NCBI GenBank assembly: GCA_949987565.1 | Contig: OX465119.1 | Coordinates: 14,388,767 to 14,452,766, forward strand | Reading direction: 5' to 3' | Source of the DNA: Luidia sarsii | Taxonomy: Eukaryota; Echinodermata; Asteroidea; Paxillosida; Luidiidae | Length of the DNA stretch: 64,000 nt | Shown: piece after piece, positions 11,716 through 24,800 of the stretch | Layout of the letters: each line of letters begins with the position of its first letter | Position numbering within the stretch: the first letter of the stretch is position 1 | Notes under the pieces: model-generated | What the model saw: only the letters and a program-made list of their open reading frames with translations | What the model was told of the DNA's origin: nothing | The model's database searches: none | Translations under genes and position numbers: made by a program

Positions 11716-14700
11716 GAGAGAGAGGGAGAGAGAGAGAGAGAAAGAGGAAGAAAGAGAGAGTGAGAGGGGGAGAGAGGGAGAGAGAAAGAGGAGCGAGGGG
11801 GAGAAAAGAGAAAAAGAGAGGGTAGGCAGCAATTATTTCAAATCAGTCATGCAATGTCGTTCTAAAGGCTTCTCAAATCTCAATTATACTCTAGGGCTTT
11901 GAAAAAAAGTAATGAAAGTAATTCCAAAACTGTGACCCGGTACGGCATAATGAGGATTCTTGTCTAGCTTACATGTACATCATTACCTTTCCATTGACAT
12001 CAACATTATTTCCATACTGTACAGAACACGTACTGTACGTTGCCGAAATCCAAAGTTATGATGGGAGAAATACAATGAGGGAAAGCGCAGTTGAGCAAAC
12101 CACTTTTTGAGAAAAAGCAGCTCTGAAGTTTGAGGTCATGCACAATATTTACAGAAATTTGTTGAAAATTCCTTCTGGCAAACGATTCTCTTATACATAA
12201 GTCATTTACTTTCCAAAACTGCAAACAAATAAAAATTGATTTTGACAAAACTTTGACTTTTGACACCGTTTACTTTGGAGTAGACTTTTGGAGTAGAATC
12301 ATCATTACACCATCTTTATAGATCAAAATTGGATGACAATGCTCACAGCCTGTACAGTAAGAGACTCAAAGTATGCAACATTCAACAAATTAAGCGAGCT
12401 GTTCCTAGCAGGACATTTCTCAATGGCTCAGCTGCGATAGAAACTTTGGAGGAATCTGAGCTTTGCAACGCTGGTTTTGCTCGTGGAAATCAAGTATCGC
12501 AATATCGCATTTCAGCGCCAAGAAATGCCACAACGACGTACTGTACCTACATACAGAAGAGCTGTCAACCTACCCGGTATCTGAAAGGAAATTAGGAATA
12601 CTTACTGCTAAAACTGAGGAATTACAGAGTAAACTACATTGTACATACATGTACGTAGGAAAACAGTGGAACGTCGCTATAACGAACGCTGATCTACCAA
12701 TCATTCGGCTATAACGAACATGCCCTTTGGCTCCCGTTTTTTGTGTACAAAATAATTATGTGGCCACAACAGCTAGACTGTACATTTTTGAACAGTCCGT
12801 ACATTTTGTTATTTAAAGCGACGTTCCACAGTACATTTGTATTTCCAAGCCAAACATCGGAATCTGTTGTCAAGAGCTTGTAAAAAAGTGATGTTTTTTT
12901 TACCAAAAAAAAGAGGAATGATTTCTCCAAAATAGGAAAGGTTGGCAGCTACAGGTACGTAAGCGTACATGTACATGTACTGCTATACATGTACCCCCTG
13001 TATACATACATGTACATGTAGGTAAAAATATGAAGGCTTCAAATGTCCGCAATACATGCCTAAGGCACTCTGCCAGCTCGTCCATTTTCATTAAAAAAAC
13101 AAATTCCCGGACTGACAATTACTGAGAGAGGAGTTGAGGAAAAAAAAGAAAAAGAAAAAAAAATCAGAAAGAAAGAAGACAAAACAACAATGCAGCAGGT
13201 TGTTTTTAAGAGTGGGATATCAGGTGATAAATCTCGTTCACTGATTTACGGACAAGTCAAAATTTACCCCAGTTTTTAATGCAAAGGGTCCTGACAGACA
13301 CAGACACATACATGTACATGAGGAAGAAGAAAATCAAAAACGGGACGGAAAATGCGAAGAAACTTTGTTTCAAATTAATTTACTGGGGAGAGAGAGAGAG
13401 AGAGAGCTGAGTCTAAAAATAAATGGTTGTCTGCTTTCATTTCCTTGCCGGGCACGTTGGTGGCCGTTTTCGGCTGAGTCCGATAATTGGATTCAAATTA
13501 ATCGAGGCCCAGGATCCAAATAGCCAGCCAATCAGGGGGTCAGGCCACCTCAGGATGTGGCTTGAGCGGCATCGTTGTGGCCGATTTCACGGAACCCTGT
13601 CCTCCGGTAATTATGATTAAATCTCTGTATTTTAAAGAGATTCATTAGGGCCGTTCTCACTACAAAAATAATCGCGATTTGAATAACGATTAAAAAAAAC
13701 CAAACTTTTGTTTGTTTGTTTGTCGTGTCCACACAGGCCAAAAAATTGTGAGCCGATTGTGGTTAGCAGTTGTGGTCAAATGGTGGGTGTGTCCTTGAGG
13801 GTGTCCCAAGCAGGGAGACACATAAACAAGCATGGCACTTCCTGTCAATCAGAGTGTGAACGGTGCATTGTGGGATTAATAAAAAACGGTGCGATTTGAG
13901 CGCAGCGTTCCCACACACATCGCGCCGCAAAAAAAACCCCGATTATTTGAAAAATCTCACTCTTAGTAGAGTCTGAATTGCGATTAAAATTCCACTTTTA
14001 ATGAGTCCACACATGCCAAAAAAGTGGAGTTTAAATCGCGATTCAAATAATTGCGTCTATTTGGGGTAGTGGAAACGGCCCTACTGGCCTCGTTGCGGCC
14101 GATTTCACAAAACGTTGCATCTTAGAAATGGTAACTCGTCTTACACGTACAATATGTATGTCAAGACGCGTCCTAGGACCGATTTCACCAATGCTTAACT
14201 TAACTTAGGACTGGTCGGTCCCAGGGTCGTCTTATACACGAACACGTATAATACAAATAACAATTTCATTCTGACGTTTTCGATCCTGCTAGGATCGAAA
14301 CGTCAGGCCCTCGAACTTTTGAGAGTTCATTAAAAAGTGCAAAGGGTGAGTCTTGCATAAGATGGGTGAAATCAGTCTCAGGACACATCATACACGTAGC
14401 TATTAGATAGACCTTTCAGCCAGGACACGTTCCAAGTCCTAAGTTCGATCTTAAGTTAAGATCATGAGTTTCTTGAAATTGGCGTCTGGCAAATTTCTAA
14501 AAATATGACTGCCCGGTCAATTTACTAAAAAAAAGAAAAAAAAGAAAGGGGGAATTAATTTCTCTCTCTAGTCTCCTGCCAGCTCAGTAGATAGTGTTTT
14601 CACTCCTGTGCTTTTTATAGATGAGAGAACTTTGCACATGCCCTGCTGAAAACCAGCTTCACTATGCAAATGGCAAGATGATGGTGGGACTATCGGGAAA

Positions 14701-15814
14701 CTAGGGGAGGCTACATGTGTAGTACCACCCCACCACCTCAGGGCAGAATACAATGTACTGTAGCTCAGGGGTCCAGGGTCCAGGTGCTGGAGTCAGGCAA
14801 ATGTTTTCGTTGCTCCCCCCCCCCTCCCGGTGTGATCAACAACGATTTGAAAGATCCTCAGACTCGGATTACAATGTCCTCTAAAATAAATGAGATTGAT
14901 AGTTTGGTCATTAATGCCAGGTCATTAGTAATTACTTCTTAATAACTTTAGAAAGGTCCTGCTAGGATCGAAACGTCAGGCCCACTAAATTTTAAGATTT
15001 GCATTTTGGTAATTTTAGTCAGTAAGCAGTTTGCAAATTTTTTTGTATATAACTTTAAAATTGTTTAAACAAAAAGCCCCTTTTAACATTCCTTTCCAAT
15101 TTTTTATTTTTATTTATTTATTTATATATATATATATTTTTGGGGGGGTGAATTTCCCCCACTTTTAACATTTCAATTGCATGGTATGATGAGAGCGGCG
15201 TGGAAGTTGTTGCATCAACATGTCATGAGCGCCTTCACCTGGGTTTTTTAGTGGATCATGGCCCGAATGGCCGATTGATTTATTGACCACCGTGCGAACA
15301 ATCGGCCCCACATTGTCCTCCACCAGTGGCCTGACTTCATTGATTTCTTATTGATGGGCCAGTCATGCCAGTGGTGGGTAAAGCCATGTGTCTTCTGGAG
15401 CAGGGAGGGGGGGGGTGGGGAGGGGGAGGGGGAGGGGAGATAAGCTTTGCTAACTGGGGATAACTTGAAGTCCAGACCACTTGAAGATGGTTCTCCCTTC
15501 TTCCCTCCCTCCCCCTCTCTTCACCTCTCTCTCTCCCTTTCTCTCTACCCACCCTCTCTCTTTCTCTCTCTCCCTCTCTTCAAGTTTTTAACCTCTCTCT
15601 CCCTCTCTTCACCTCTCTTTCTCTTTCTCCCTCTCTTCAACCTCTCTCCCTCTCTTCACCTCTCTCTCTATCTCTCTTTTTTCTCTTCAACCTCTCTCCC
15701 TCTCTTCACCCCTCTCTCTATCTCTCTTTTCCCCTCTCTTCAACCTTTCTCCCTCTCTTCACCTCTCTCTCTCTTCACCTCTCTCTCTCTCTATCTCTCT
15801 TTCTCCCTTTTTTC

Positions 15815-15850
<36 letters not shown>

Positions 15851-18800
15851 ACCTCTCTCTCTCTATCTCTCTTTCTCCCTCTCTCTGTCTCTTGTTCTCC
15901 ACCTCTTGTGTAGGCCTACAGTGTACCTCTTTCCCTTTCTCTCTCTTCTTCTACTTCCCTCTCTCTATCTCTCTCTCTCTCCCTTCACCTCTCTCTCCCC
16001 TCTCTCTTTCTTTCTCCCTCTTTCTTCACCTCCCTTCACCTCTCTCTACCTCTCTTTCTCCCTCTCTGTCCATCTCTTGTTCTTCATCTCTCGCTCCTTT
16101 TCTCTCTCTCTCCTCTCTTCTTTTACTTCCCCCTCTCTCCTCTGAATGTCTCTTTTCCCCTATCCCTTCCCTCTCCATCTCTGTTCTCTCCCCTCTCTCT
16201 CAAGTTGCTATCTGTCCCCATCTCTGCCCCCTCTCTCCCTATCTTTCTCACTCACCCTCTACCCCTCTCTCTTAATGCCAGGTTAACCAAAAGAAAAACG
16301 TAAATTGAGACAGAGATTCTGTTTGGGGTATCACCAGAAGGACAATTATGTAGCTCCCATCCTTGATGAGAACACAGGCACTCATTCGCTATTTGTAAAC
16401 TGAATAATGTGACTCACTAAATTGAGGTACATGTATACGTGTAAATGTCTGCAAAAGAACATTTGGACAGATGTGCTCCTAAACAAAACAGGGGATACAT
16501 GTGTACATACAGGTGTACATTTACATGTACATTAAAATGTCAAATACACTGCACAAAATACAGTACCTGTGTACATGCACGTACAATGTACAGTCCATGT
16601 ACACGTACAGGAGTACATGTATTTACAGACCAACCCGGTATGTATTTTGCCTATTGGAGTTTTAACAGCTGTTTTAGAGTGTCAATTATCATAAACAGAT
16701 AAAAGCAATTAAGTGAGAAGACGGTATTTTGGTGGTAAAACTACCGTACGTAATTGCTAATTTAGAGTTCGAAAAAATGCGCAAATGCAACAGTTTTTTT
16801 TATTAACACCTGTACCTGTACATGTATACATGCACGTACGGTACAATAGGGCCTTTCCCACTTCGAAAATAATCGTGATTTGAATCGCAATTCAGAAACC
16901 TTTTTTTTGTCGTGTCCACACAGGCCAAATAATCATGTCACAAATAAACGCGAGCCGATTGTGGTTAGCATGTGGTCGCGCTGCGCAAGCGGGAATGGCG
17001 GGACTCGCTGACGAACGTAAACAAACCCAGTGCTGCACTTCCTGGCAGAATCATTGATGCATCTGTTGCACAACCCATACCCATTTGCTTACATGCAAAG
17101 TCCCAATACAACATTAGGAAGATCGGAAAACATCCACGTCCACAGATTTCCTTCTAATTTACACAGTTTGCAGATGGTCATAGAATCCTCATGCTGAAAT
17201 CTTACAGTCTGTGATGCTGTACCTCTCGGGAAAACTTCACTCAAACATCGACAAATTACTCGCGAACAATAAACTATTTCTTAGACTACAGGCTGGTGCG
17301 TATTAAACTATTATATATTAAACTAGACTATTTTTTGGAATTTTTCTTCTTTCAATGCCTTTCTCAGGTCACCATTTGAGCTAAAACCTTCGCAGTGCTT
17401 TTTTGGAATGTTTAATACACAAACTGTGGCAATCTTTGACCTACCGGTACATAGTTACCAATGTTGTATCTCAGGGCCTTAAGTTTTAAAATGGCCACTG
17501 TATACACTATACAGGTACATGTAGACGCAGGGCTCGACCTTAGCACTAGCCAGACGATCATTTTCTAGAGTAAAAACAGCTGCGGGCTAGTAAAATGACC
17601 CACTTTGCTAGCCCGGCGGACTAGTAAAAAGTAGACAGTGGTGTGGCGCCAAAAAATGATGCAGGCGTGGATGAGAAAGTAGAAACTACCGGTACATGTA
17701 ATAAGTAATAATCTGTTTCACTTGACCTAATAACCTTGTGTTAAATTCAATATTAATTATACAGGGCTAGTAAAACTTGCTGCGGGCTAGCAAAAAACTC
17801 AATTTACTAGCCCGGTGGGCTAGTTAAAAAAAAACCTAAAGCGTGAGGCTTGTAGACGTGAACGTACAGGTACGTATATATATCCATGCACGTAAACGTC
17901 TTGTACATGTACCCCTGTAATGCTGTATAAATTTACGGTACTGGTATGTTGGCTCGAGTACAGTATTTAATGTAACACTTAGCCAGTACATGACACATGT
18001 CTCACCATAAAAAAATTCCCCCCCAAACCCAACATTTTCTTACCTACGGTTCACTGTACCTACCCTATTTTCAGATGAACACAACTATTTTCTGTTTGGC
18101 CTTACTGAACATGCAGTCATGCACACACTCTCAATTAGTCATTTTTGAAGAAGCTGCATTGTGCACATGACGGCCATACCTACAATACATTGAGCACATT
18201 ACGTGCAAGCATTAGCAGTCCTCATTGCCAATTAGCCACTGCCCAATTAATGAGGGCCTGGGTGAGTTGGGTTAAGTGGGCTTCATTAACAATGCCGCAT
18301 CAATTGGTCTATTTGCACAAGTACATCCTGACGAATGTCTTGGGGGGGGGGGAGGAGATGGTTGATGCCATGGTAACCATGGTTGGCTATGTACAGTATG
18401 TCAAACTCCAAACTAGGGCCGTTTCCACTAGTACAATTTACACCAAATAAATGCGATTATTTGGATAGCGATTTGAATCGCGATTCAAACCCCACTTTTT
18501 TTTTGCGTGTGTGGACAAAAGAAACGCTAGTGGGATTTAAATCTCGACTAAGAGTGAGTCTTCTTTACAATAATCGCATTTATTTGCGACGCGGTGTGTG
18601 TGGGAACGCTCGTTTTTGTTTTAATCCCACAATGCACCGCTCACGCTCTGAGTGGCAGGAAGTGCCTTGTTTATACCGGTATGTGTCATGGCCCTTCGCA
18701 GCAGAATTGGCTTGCGATATTTTGGCCTGTGTGGACAAGACAAAAAAACCCGGTTTTTGATTCGTGATTCAAATCGCGATTATTTTCATAAGTGGAAACA

Positions 18801-21800
18801 GCCCCATAGAGTTGTTAGGCTATTGTAACTCTAAGGTTTTGAAAAAGTGTAATTAAATGAAAACACTCATGTACAATTAAACAAATTGGAATCGTGATTC
18901 AAATCGCGATTATGTTCGTGGTGGTAACGGCCCTACTGAATCTTGTGCTGGTCTCTCATAGAGTGCGGTGGCCGGTGGTGTTACATGTAGGCTTCTCAAT
19001 CTAACTCTAAGGTTATGAAAAAGTATAATCCAATGAAAACACCCATGTACCGGTACGTACATGTGCGTTGTGTGTACAATCAAAAATCAGCTTAAAACCT
19101 CCATACATTCCAAACCTCACATGAAATTACTTTGTATACAGACAACTGTTGTACCATAATTGCATTCTGCTCTGAAGAGCTTTCCACTGTCCCCCCCAAA
19201 AACGTGATTATTTGGATCGCGATTTGAATTGCGATTCAAACTCCACTTTTTGTGTGTGTGTGTGGACACAATAAATGCAATTATTATGGGGGTTTGAATT
19301 GCGATTCAGACTCCACTATTAGACTTTTCCAAATAACCACTTCTATTCAATGGGCAAAAATCATGATCAGGGGTTTTATACTAAAAAAAAATAAGGTCCT
19401 TGTCAGGCCCTTAATTTTGATATTCGCTTAATATTTGGTCACTTTAGACAGTAGCCCATAAGCAGTGTGCAAATTTTTTGCATATTACTGATTGCACTGA
19501 TAAAAAAAAAAATCAAATTTCAAGTCAGCAAATATGAAAATATGGACAGTAACCACGGTAACGAAGCAATATGAATCAAAATCAGATTTGTAATAGATTT
19601 GTTCACCACCCACACCTTTCAGTCGCCTTCTGCGTGGAGAAGGATCATGCAAGAAGTGCCGCATTTTTGCAGAACGCGTCAATTATGATGTTTAAAGTGG
19701 CGATTGGCGGAGCAGTGGTAGGTCCCGTGGGCTGCGTCAGAGGGATTGCCAAAGAAAATAATTAGATCTGGGCCTTGGAATTGTCAATTTGAAGGCAATC
19801 TGGACAGTCAATTTTCACTGAGGGCCAGCAAATTCTATGCGAGGTGGAAAGTTCAAGATATTTACTGTCCCCAACAGGGCCACTACTACTGTACGTGTAA
19901 ATAACATTGGTGCTGTCAGGCCGTAGCATAAAATATAAAGCAATCCTCAAAAAGGAAACAATTTCAGACAGGAAGCAGTTTTTGTTTAAAACAAATATTG
20001 AACAGAGAGCAGTATTTACGCTTCGAAAGACGAAACATGTCAAGGATTTCAATAATCAGCCGACCTTTGTCAGTCATATCAAGACCTTCCCGAATCTGTC
20101 GTCTTTTTTTTTTCTTCTTCGCTCTTGCGTTTCTACCCGAGCTGTTACTCCGGAGAATTGCAAGCTGTTGATGGATTTACGCCGAGGGCAGAAATGTTTA
20201 CAACGGGGCAATGATGGACAAAGATGGACAAAGACCAAAAAAAAAGAAATACGAGAAGGTGGAGAAGAGGGAGGAGGAGGAGGAGGAGGAGGTGGAGGAG
20301 GAGCAGGAGGAGGAGGAGGAGGAGGAGCAGGAGCAGGAGCAGGAGCAGGAGGAGGAGGAGGAGGAGGGAGAGGAGGGATGGTTGGTGTCGTTCAACTGAT
20401 TAAAAGGTGTTGGGAGAAAGAGATTCAGACGTTTTAAATAAAAGAGGCAGAGGAAAAAAACACGATTTTGGTTTTAAGAGACAGAGATGAAATATATGGG
20501 ACAGGTGTTGCAATCTGTTTTTGGTTAATCTGAGGGTCTGTGGGGGGCGGTGTTGGATTGTAGAGATTTCCCCAGACCAATCGGAGATATCGCGTAGCAG
20601 CCTGTTGATGACATCAGACACCACAAAGCTGTTGCGTGCGAACAAGCGGTGCATTTTTCTACGATGCCCGGAGCAAAATTGATCGACCAAACGCGACCAT
20701 ACATTCAGACTTCGCCTATGAAAACCAACTACAACCATGCAGGGTTGCAATGGAATGGGATGGTTTATTTAACAATGAGTGCCCAATTTTGAAAAAAAAT
20801 ATGGCAAAGAAAACTTTGACTAGACCGGGACTTGAACCCAAGACATCTGGTTTTGCGAATCAGCGCTCTTACCATCTGAGCTATCCAGCCTTTAGAGTTT
20901 AGATAGATGGTCGCCTTCCTAAATGGGTGGGGGGCGCCAGTCAGAAGCAATTCAACCATTTGATTAACTGGCGTATATCTCCAGGGATCACATCCCCGCT
21001 TTTAATCAGATGCAAGCAACCGATTGTTGTAAACCTGGCTACAGCAGCTCGGGGATCACACTCACACTCGTGGATGCAGCTCTTCCATATTAAAGTCAAA
21101 CAAATGAAGTCAAAACCCATCTGGGAGACTTTTTTGAAAAAACAACAATTAAAAAAAAAAAAAGGGGCAAAGAAAAGTTTGACTGGACTGGGACGTCTGG
21201 TTTTGCATACCAGCACTCAGCTATCCAGTCCTAGGATGGTGGCCTTCAAAAATACATACACTATGGTCCACTAGTCTTTGCCGAGAAAATGAGTGCCCTA
21301 CTTCAAGCGAAGATGACCTCGATAAGCTAACGATTACTAGCGTGGGACCATCACTATCTCTGTGATACGCGTACGGGTCTGCCTGCAGACATGACGCACG
21401 TGTATTTCCGAGCATTTGAGACGCCCAATTGAGCAATTTCGATGGCCTACAACCTTGGCTTATATGAAGGGGGAAAAAACTGGTTCAGGCCAGGGAGATG
21501 AGTCAGGGTCTATTTGAGATGCCCTACTTCAATTCAAGACGGCCTACCATCAACATTAGGGCCGAGTGGAAGGTTTGCTGTGACACCGTGTAGCACTTCT
21601 CTTTCGAGACGGAGTGTGGCTCTGAAAAGAGCCGGTAACTCAACATTTCGGGCAGTGTGTACTCTGCCCGTCATCAGCAGTCTGACACTGCCCGAAACAT
21701 TTGAGTTACTGGCTCTTTTCAGAGCCACACTCCTTCTCGAAAGAGAAGTGCTACATGGTGTCAGCACAAACCTTCACCTTAGTATTTCCACCATGCAAAC

Positions 21801-24800
21801 ATTCAAGTCTTATCTAGTCTGAGTTACTGGCTCTTTTCAGAGCCATACTCCTTCTTGAAGGAGAAGTGCTATATGGTGTCAGCGCAAACCTTCACCTTAG
21901 TATTTCCACCGTGCAAACCTTCAAGTCTTATCTAACATTAGGGCTGTTTCCATTGTCCAAATGATCACGATTTTGAATTGCGATTGAAAAACTTTTGTTT
22001 TTCCTTTGCTCATGTCCACACAGGCAAAAAAAAATTGCGAGACAATTGTGGTTTAGGCTTTAGCAGTCGTCGTCAAATGGCGGGTGTGTCCTTGAGGGTG
22101 GCCCGTGCAGGGAGACATATAAACAAGCACGGCATTTTCTGTTAGTCAGAGCGCGAGCAGCGCTTTGTGGGATTCCAACTATCATCGGTGTTTACATGCC
22201 TGATGAAAGCACTGGGGCGTAGAGAATCTTTCTCCGCCCAGTGCAGCCACTTGAGCGTGCAGGATCTTCCCGCCAATGTGACCACCCGGGTGAGTAGAGG
22301 AAGTTCATCGGAGCATGTCAGTGTGCGAGAGTGAGAGTTGGTGCCACCATCAATGTTTACATTTGAACATCAGGCAAATAAACACCAATGAAAGTTGGAA
22401 TCCAGCAATCTCCTGATGACGGGCAGAGTACACACTACCCGAAACGTCTTTTTCAGAGCCACACTCCTTCTCGAAAGTGCTACCGGTACATGGTGTCACC
22501 GCAAACCTCCCACTTACCGGTACATGGTATTTCCACCATGCAAACCTTCAAGTCTTATCAAACTTTTCTTGGCTTGTCAAAAAGCCGCCCCCCCCAAAAA
22601 AAAAACCCCACAACAATAACATAAACACTGGAGAACGTGTTCTCCAATGAATAAACCCTCTTCTTATCAACGGCCCCTTTTTGTTTGGGCCGGGCATTCT
22701 GAAGAGCGGCATGCTCTTGAAAACTTCCACATGAAAACTCATCAGCATGTTACCATGGCAATGCAGACGTAAGTCGTTCGGGCTCCCCAAGCAGCCATTA
22801 ATCACAATATCACTGCCCCCCTCACCCCACGGCCAGGGATGGGGGATTATAGCCGTAGCAACGGTCGTCGGGGCGAATAAATTCATCGGACCGAGCTGGC
22901 CTGAGCTTGAAAAATAGTGTTGGGTTGCGCTCGGGCGGCAAACGAAGCGTTCCTCACATCAATTAATTTTCCTTTCCTTTCAGGCTCTATCCAGCGATTA
23001 TAATTTTTTTTAACATTGGCAGTCTTTTTTGTTTTGTCTTTAACATTCCATTCACATATATGGCGGCAAAGGATATAGCCTATAGCCTACAGGCTCCTCC
23101 GGTTGAAACAGTCTGAAAAAACAGAGCTGGGTGGGTTGAATAATCTGAAGTAAGGCATACATGTAAGCCTCCATCCCTATTGGTGGTAGACTGCCGGCCA
23201 AGGCAGACAAATAGAACTGGGAGAGGGTGACTAGTCTGAAGCAAGGCATGAGCCTCCATCCCTATTGGTGGTAGACTGCCAGCCAAGGCTGACAAATAGA
23301 ACTGGGAGGGGATGACTAGTCTGAAGCAAGGCATGAGCCTACATCCCTATTGGTGGTAGACTGCCAGCCAAGGCTGACAAATAGAACTGGGAGGGGTGAC
23401 TAGTCTGAAGCAAGGCATGAGCCTACATCCCTATTGGTGGTAGACTGCCAGCCAAGGCTGATAAAAGAACTGGGAGGGGCAAAAAGTCTTAAGCACTTGA
23501 GGCATTTGTAGTAGACTGTCAAGTGCTAGCCAAGGCTGTCAAGTTTAACTGGGAGATGTGACTAGTCTGAAGCAAGGCATAAAGATGAAGTACATGTACA
23601 CTGTACATGGACTGTAAATCTCAATACCTTGTCAATAATCAGGACTTGGGAAGCGTGTACATGTACATGCAGTACAAAGTACTACTAGGCTACTAGTACT
23701 GCTACTAGTACTACTAGGCTACAGAAAGCATACTCCCTACACAGATCCACAGTATGTTTATATTCCTTTGAAACGACACGTACATGTACATGTACATCCA
23801 CTCTATACACTGACACAGTGTTTCCAGCTGAAACCAAACACTTGCCTTTGGGCAGAAATTTTGGGCTTGACAAAACACAACACCAAGAACCCAAACTCAA
23901 CTGCCGTTGTCCCACAGAAATAACTCTGAGAAAACAGTTCCCCCGGCAGTTTGGGCAGCTTGGGAGGAAATTCAATCAGCGAGGACAAGAAAAAAAATAA
24001 CATCCCTGAGACGTCAAGTAGATGTTTCTTATTCTTTCTCTCAGCATTAATCTGATTTACTGTCGGATGACTGGCGCTTACAAGTTTACATGAACATCAT
24101 AACAATGTCTCGCAACTTACAGACAATACAGTATATGCATGTACATGTCCATGCACACACATACTGTACCTGTACAACGTACAGTACAGTATGCATATGC
24201 ACATGCACATCATTGCCTTTGACATGTTTGAGAAAGGTCCTGCTAGGATCTGCCTTTGAGAAAGGTCCTGCTAGGATCTGCCTTTGAGAAAGGTCCTGCT
24301 AGGATCTGCCTTTGAGAAATGTCCTGATACACGTAGCATCTGCCTTTGAGAAAGGTCCTGCTAGGATCTGTCTTTGAGAAAGATCCTGCTTGGATCTGCC
24401 TTTGAGAAAGGTCCTGCTAGGATCTGCCTTTGAGAAAGGTCCTGCTAGGATCCTGGCCTTAAGAAAGGTCCTGCTAGTATCTGCCTTTGAGAAAGGTCCT
24501 GCTAGGATCTGCCTTTGAGAAAGGTCCTGCTAGGATCTGCCTTTGAGAAAGGTCCTGCTAGGATCTGCCTTTGAGAAAGGTCCTGCTAGGATCTGCCTTT
24601 GAGAAAGGTCCTGCTAGGATCTGCCTTTGAGAAAGGTCCTGCTAGGATCTGCCTTTGAGAAAGGTCCTGCTAGGATCTGCCTTTGAGAAAGGTCCTGCTA
24701 GGATCCTGGCCTTAAGAAAGGTCCTGCTAGGATGTGTCTTTGAGAAAGGCCCTGCTAGGATCTGCCTTTGAGAAAGGTCCTGCTTGGATCCTGGCCTTAA

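Noticed and set aside
20818..20890. Functional tRNA gene
   Set aside because: Position 33 is not U, the anticodon stem has a mismatch, and the same SINE body follows it as in other dispersed copies.
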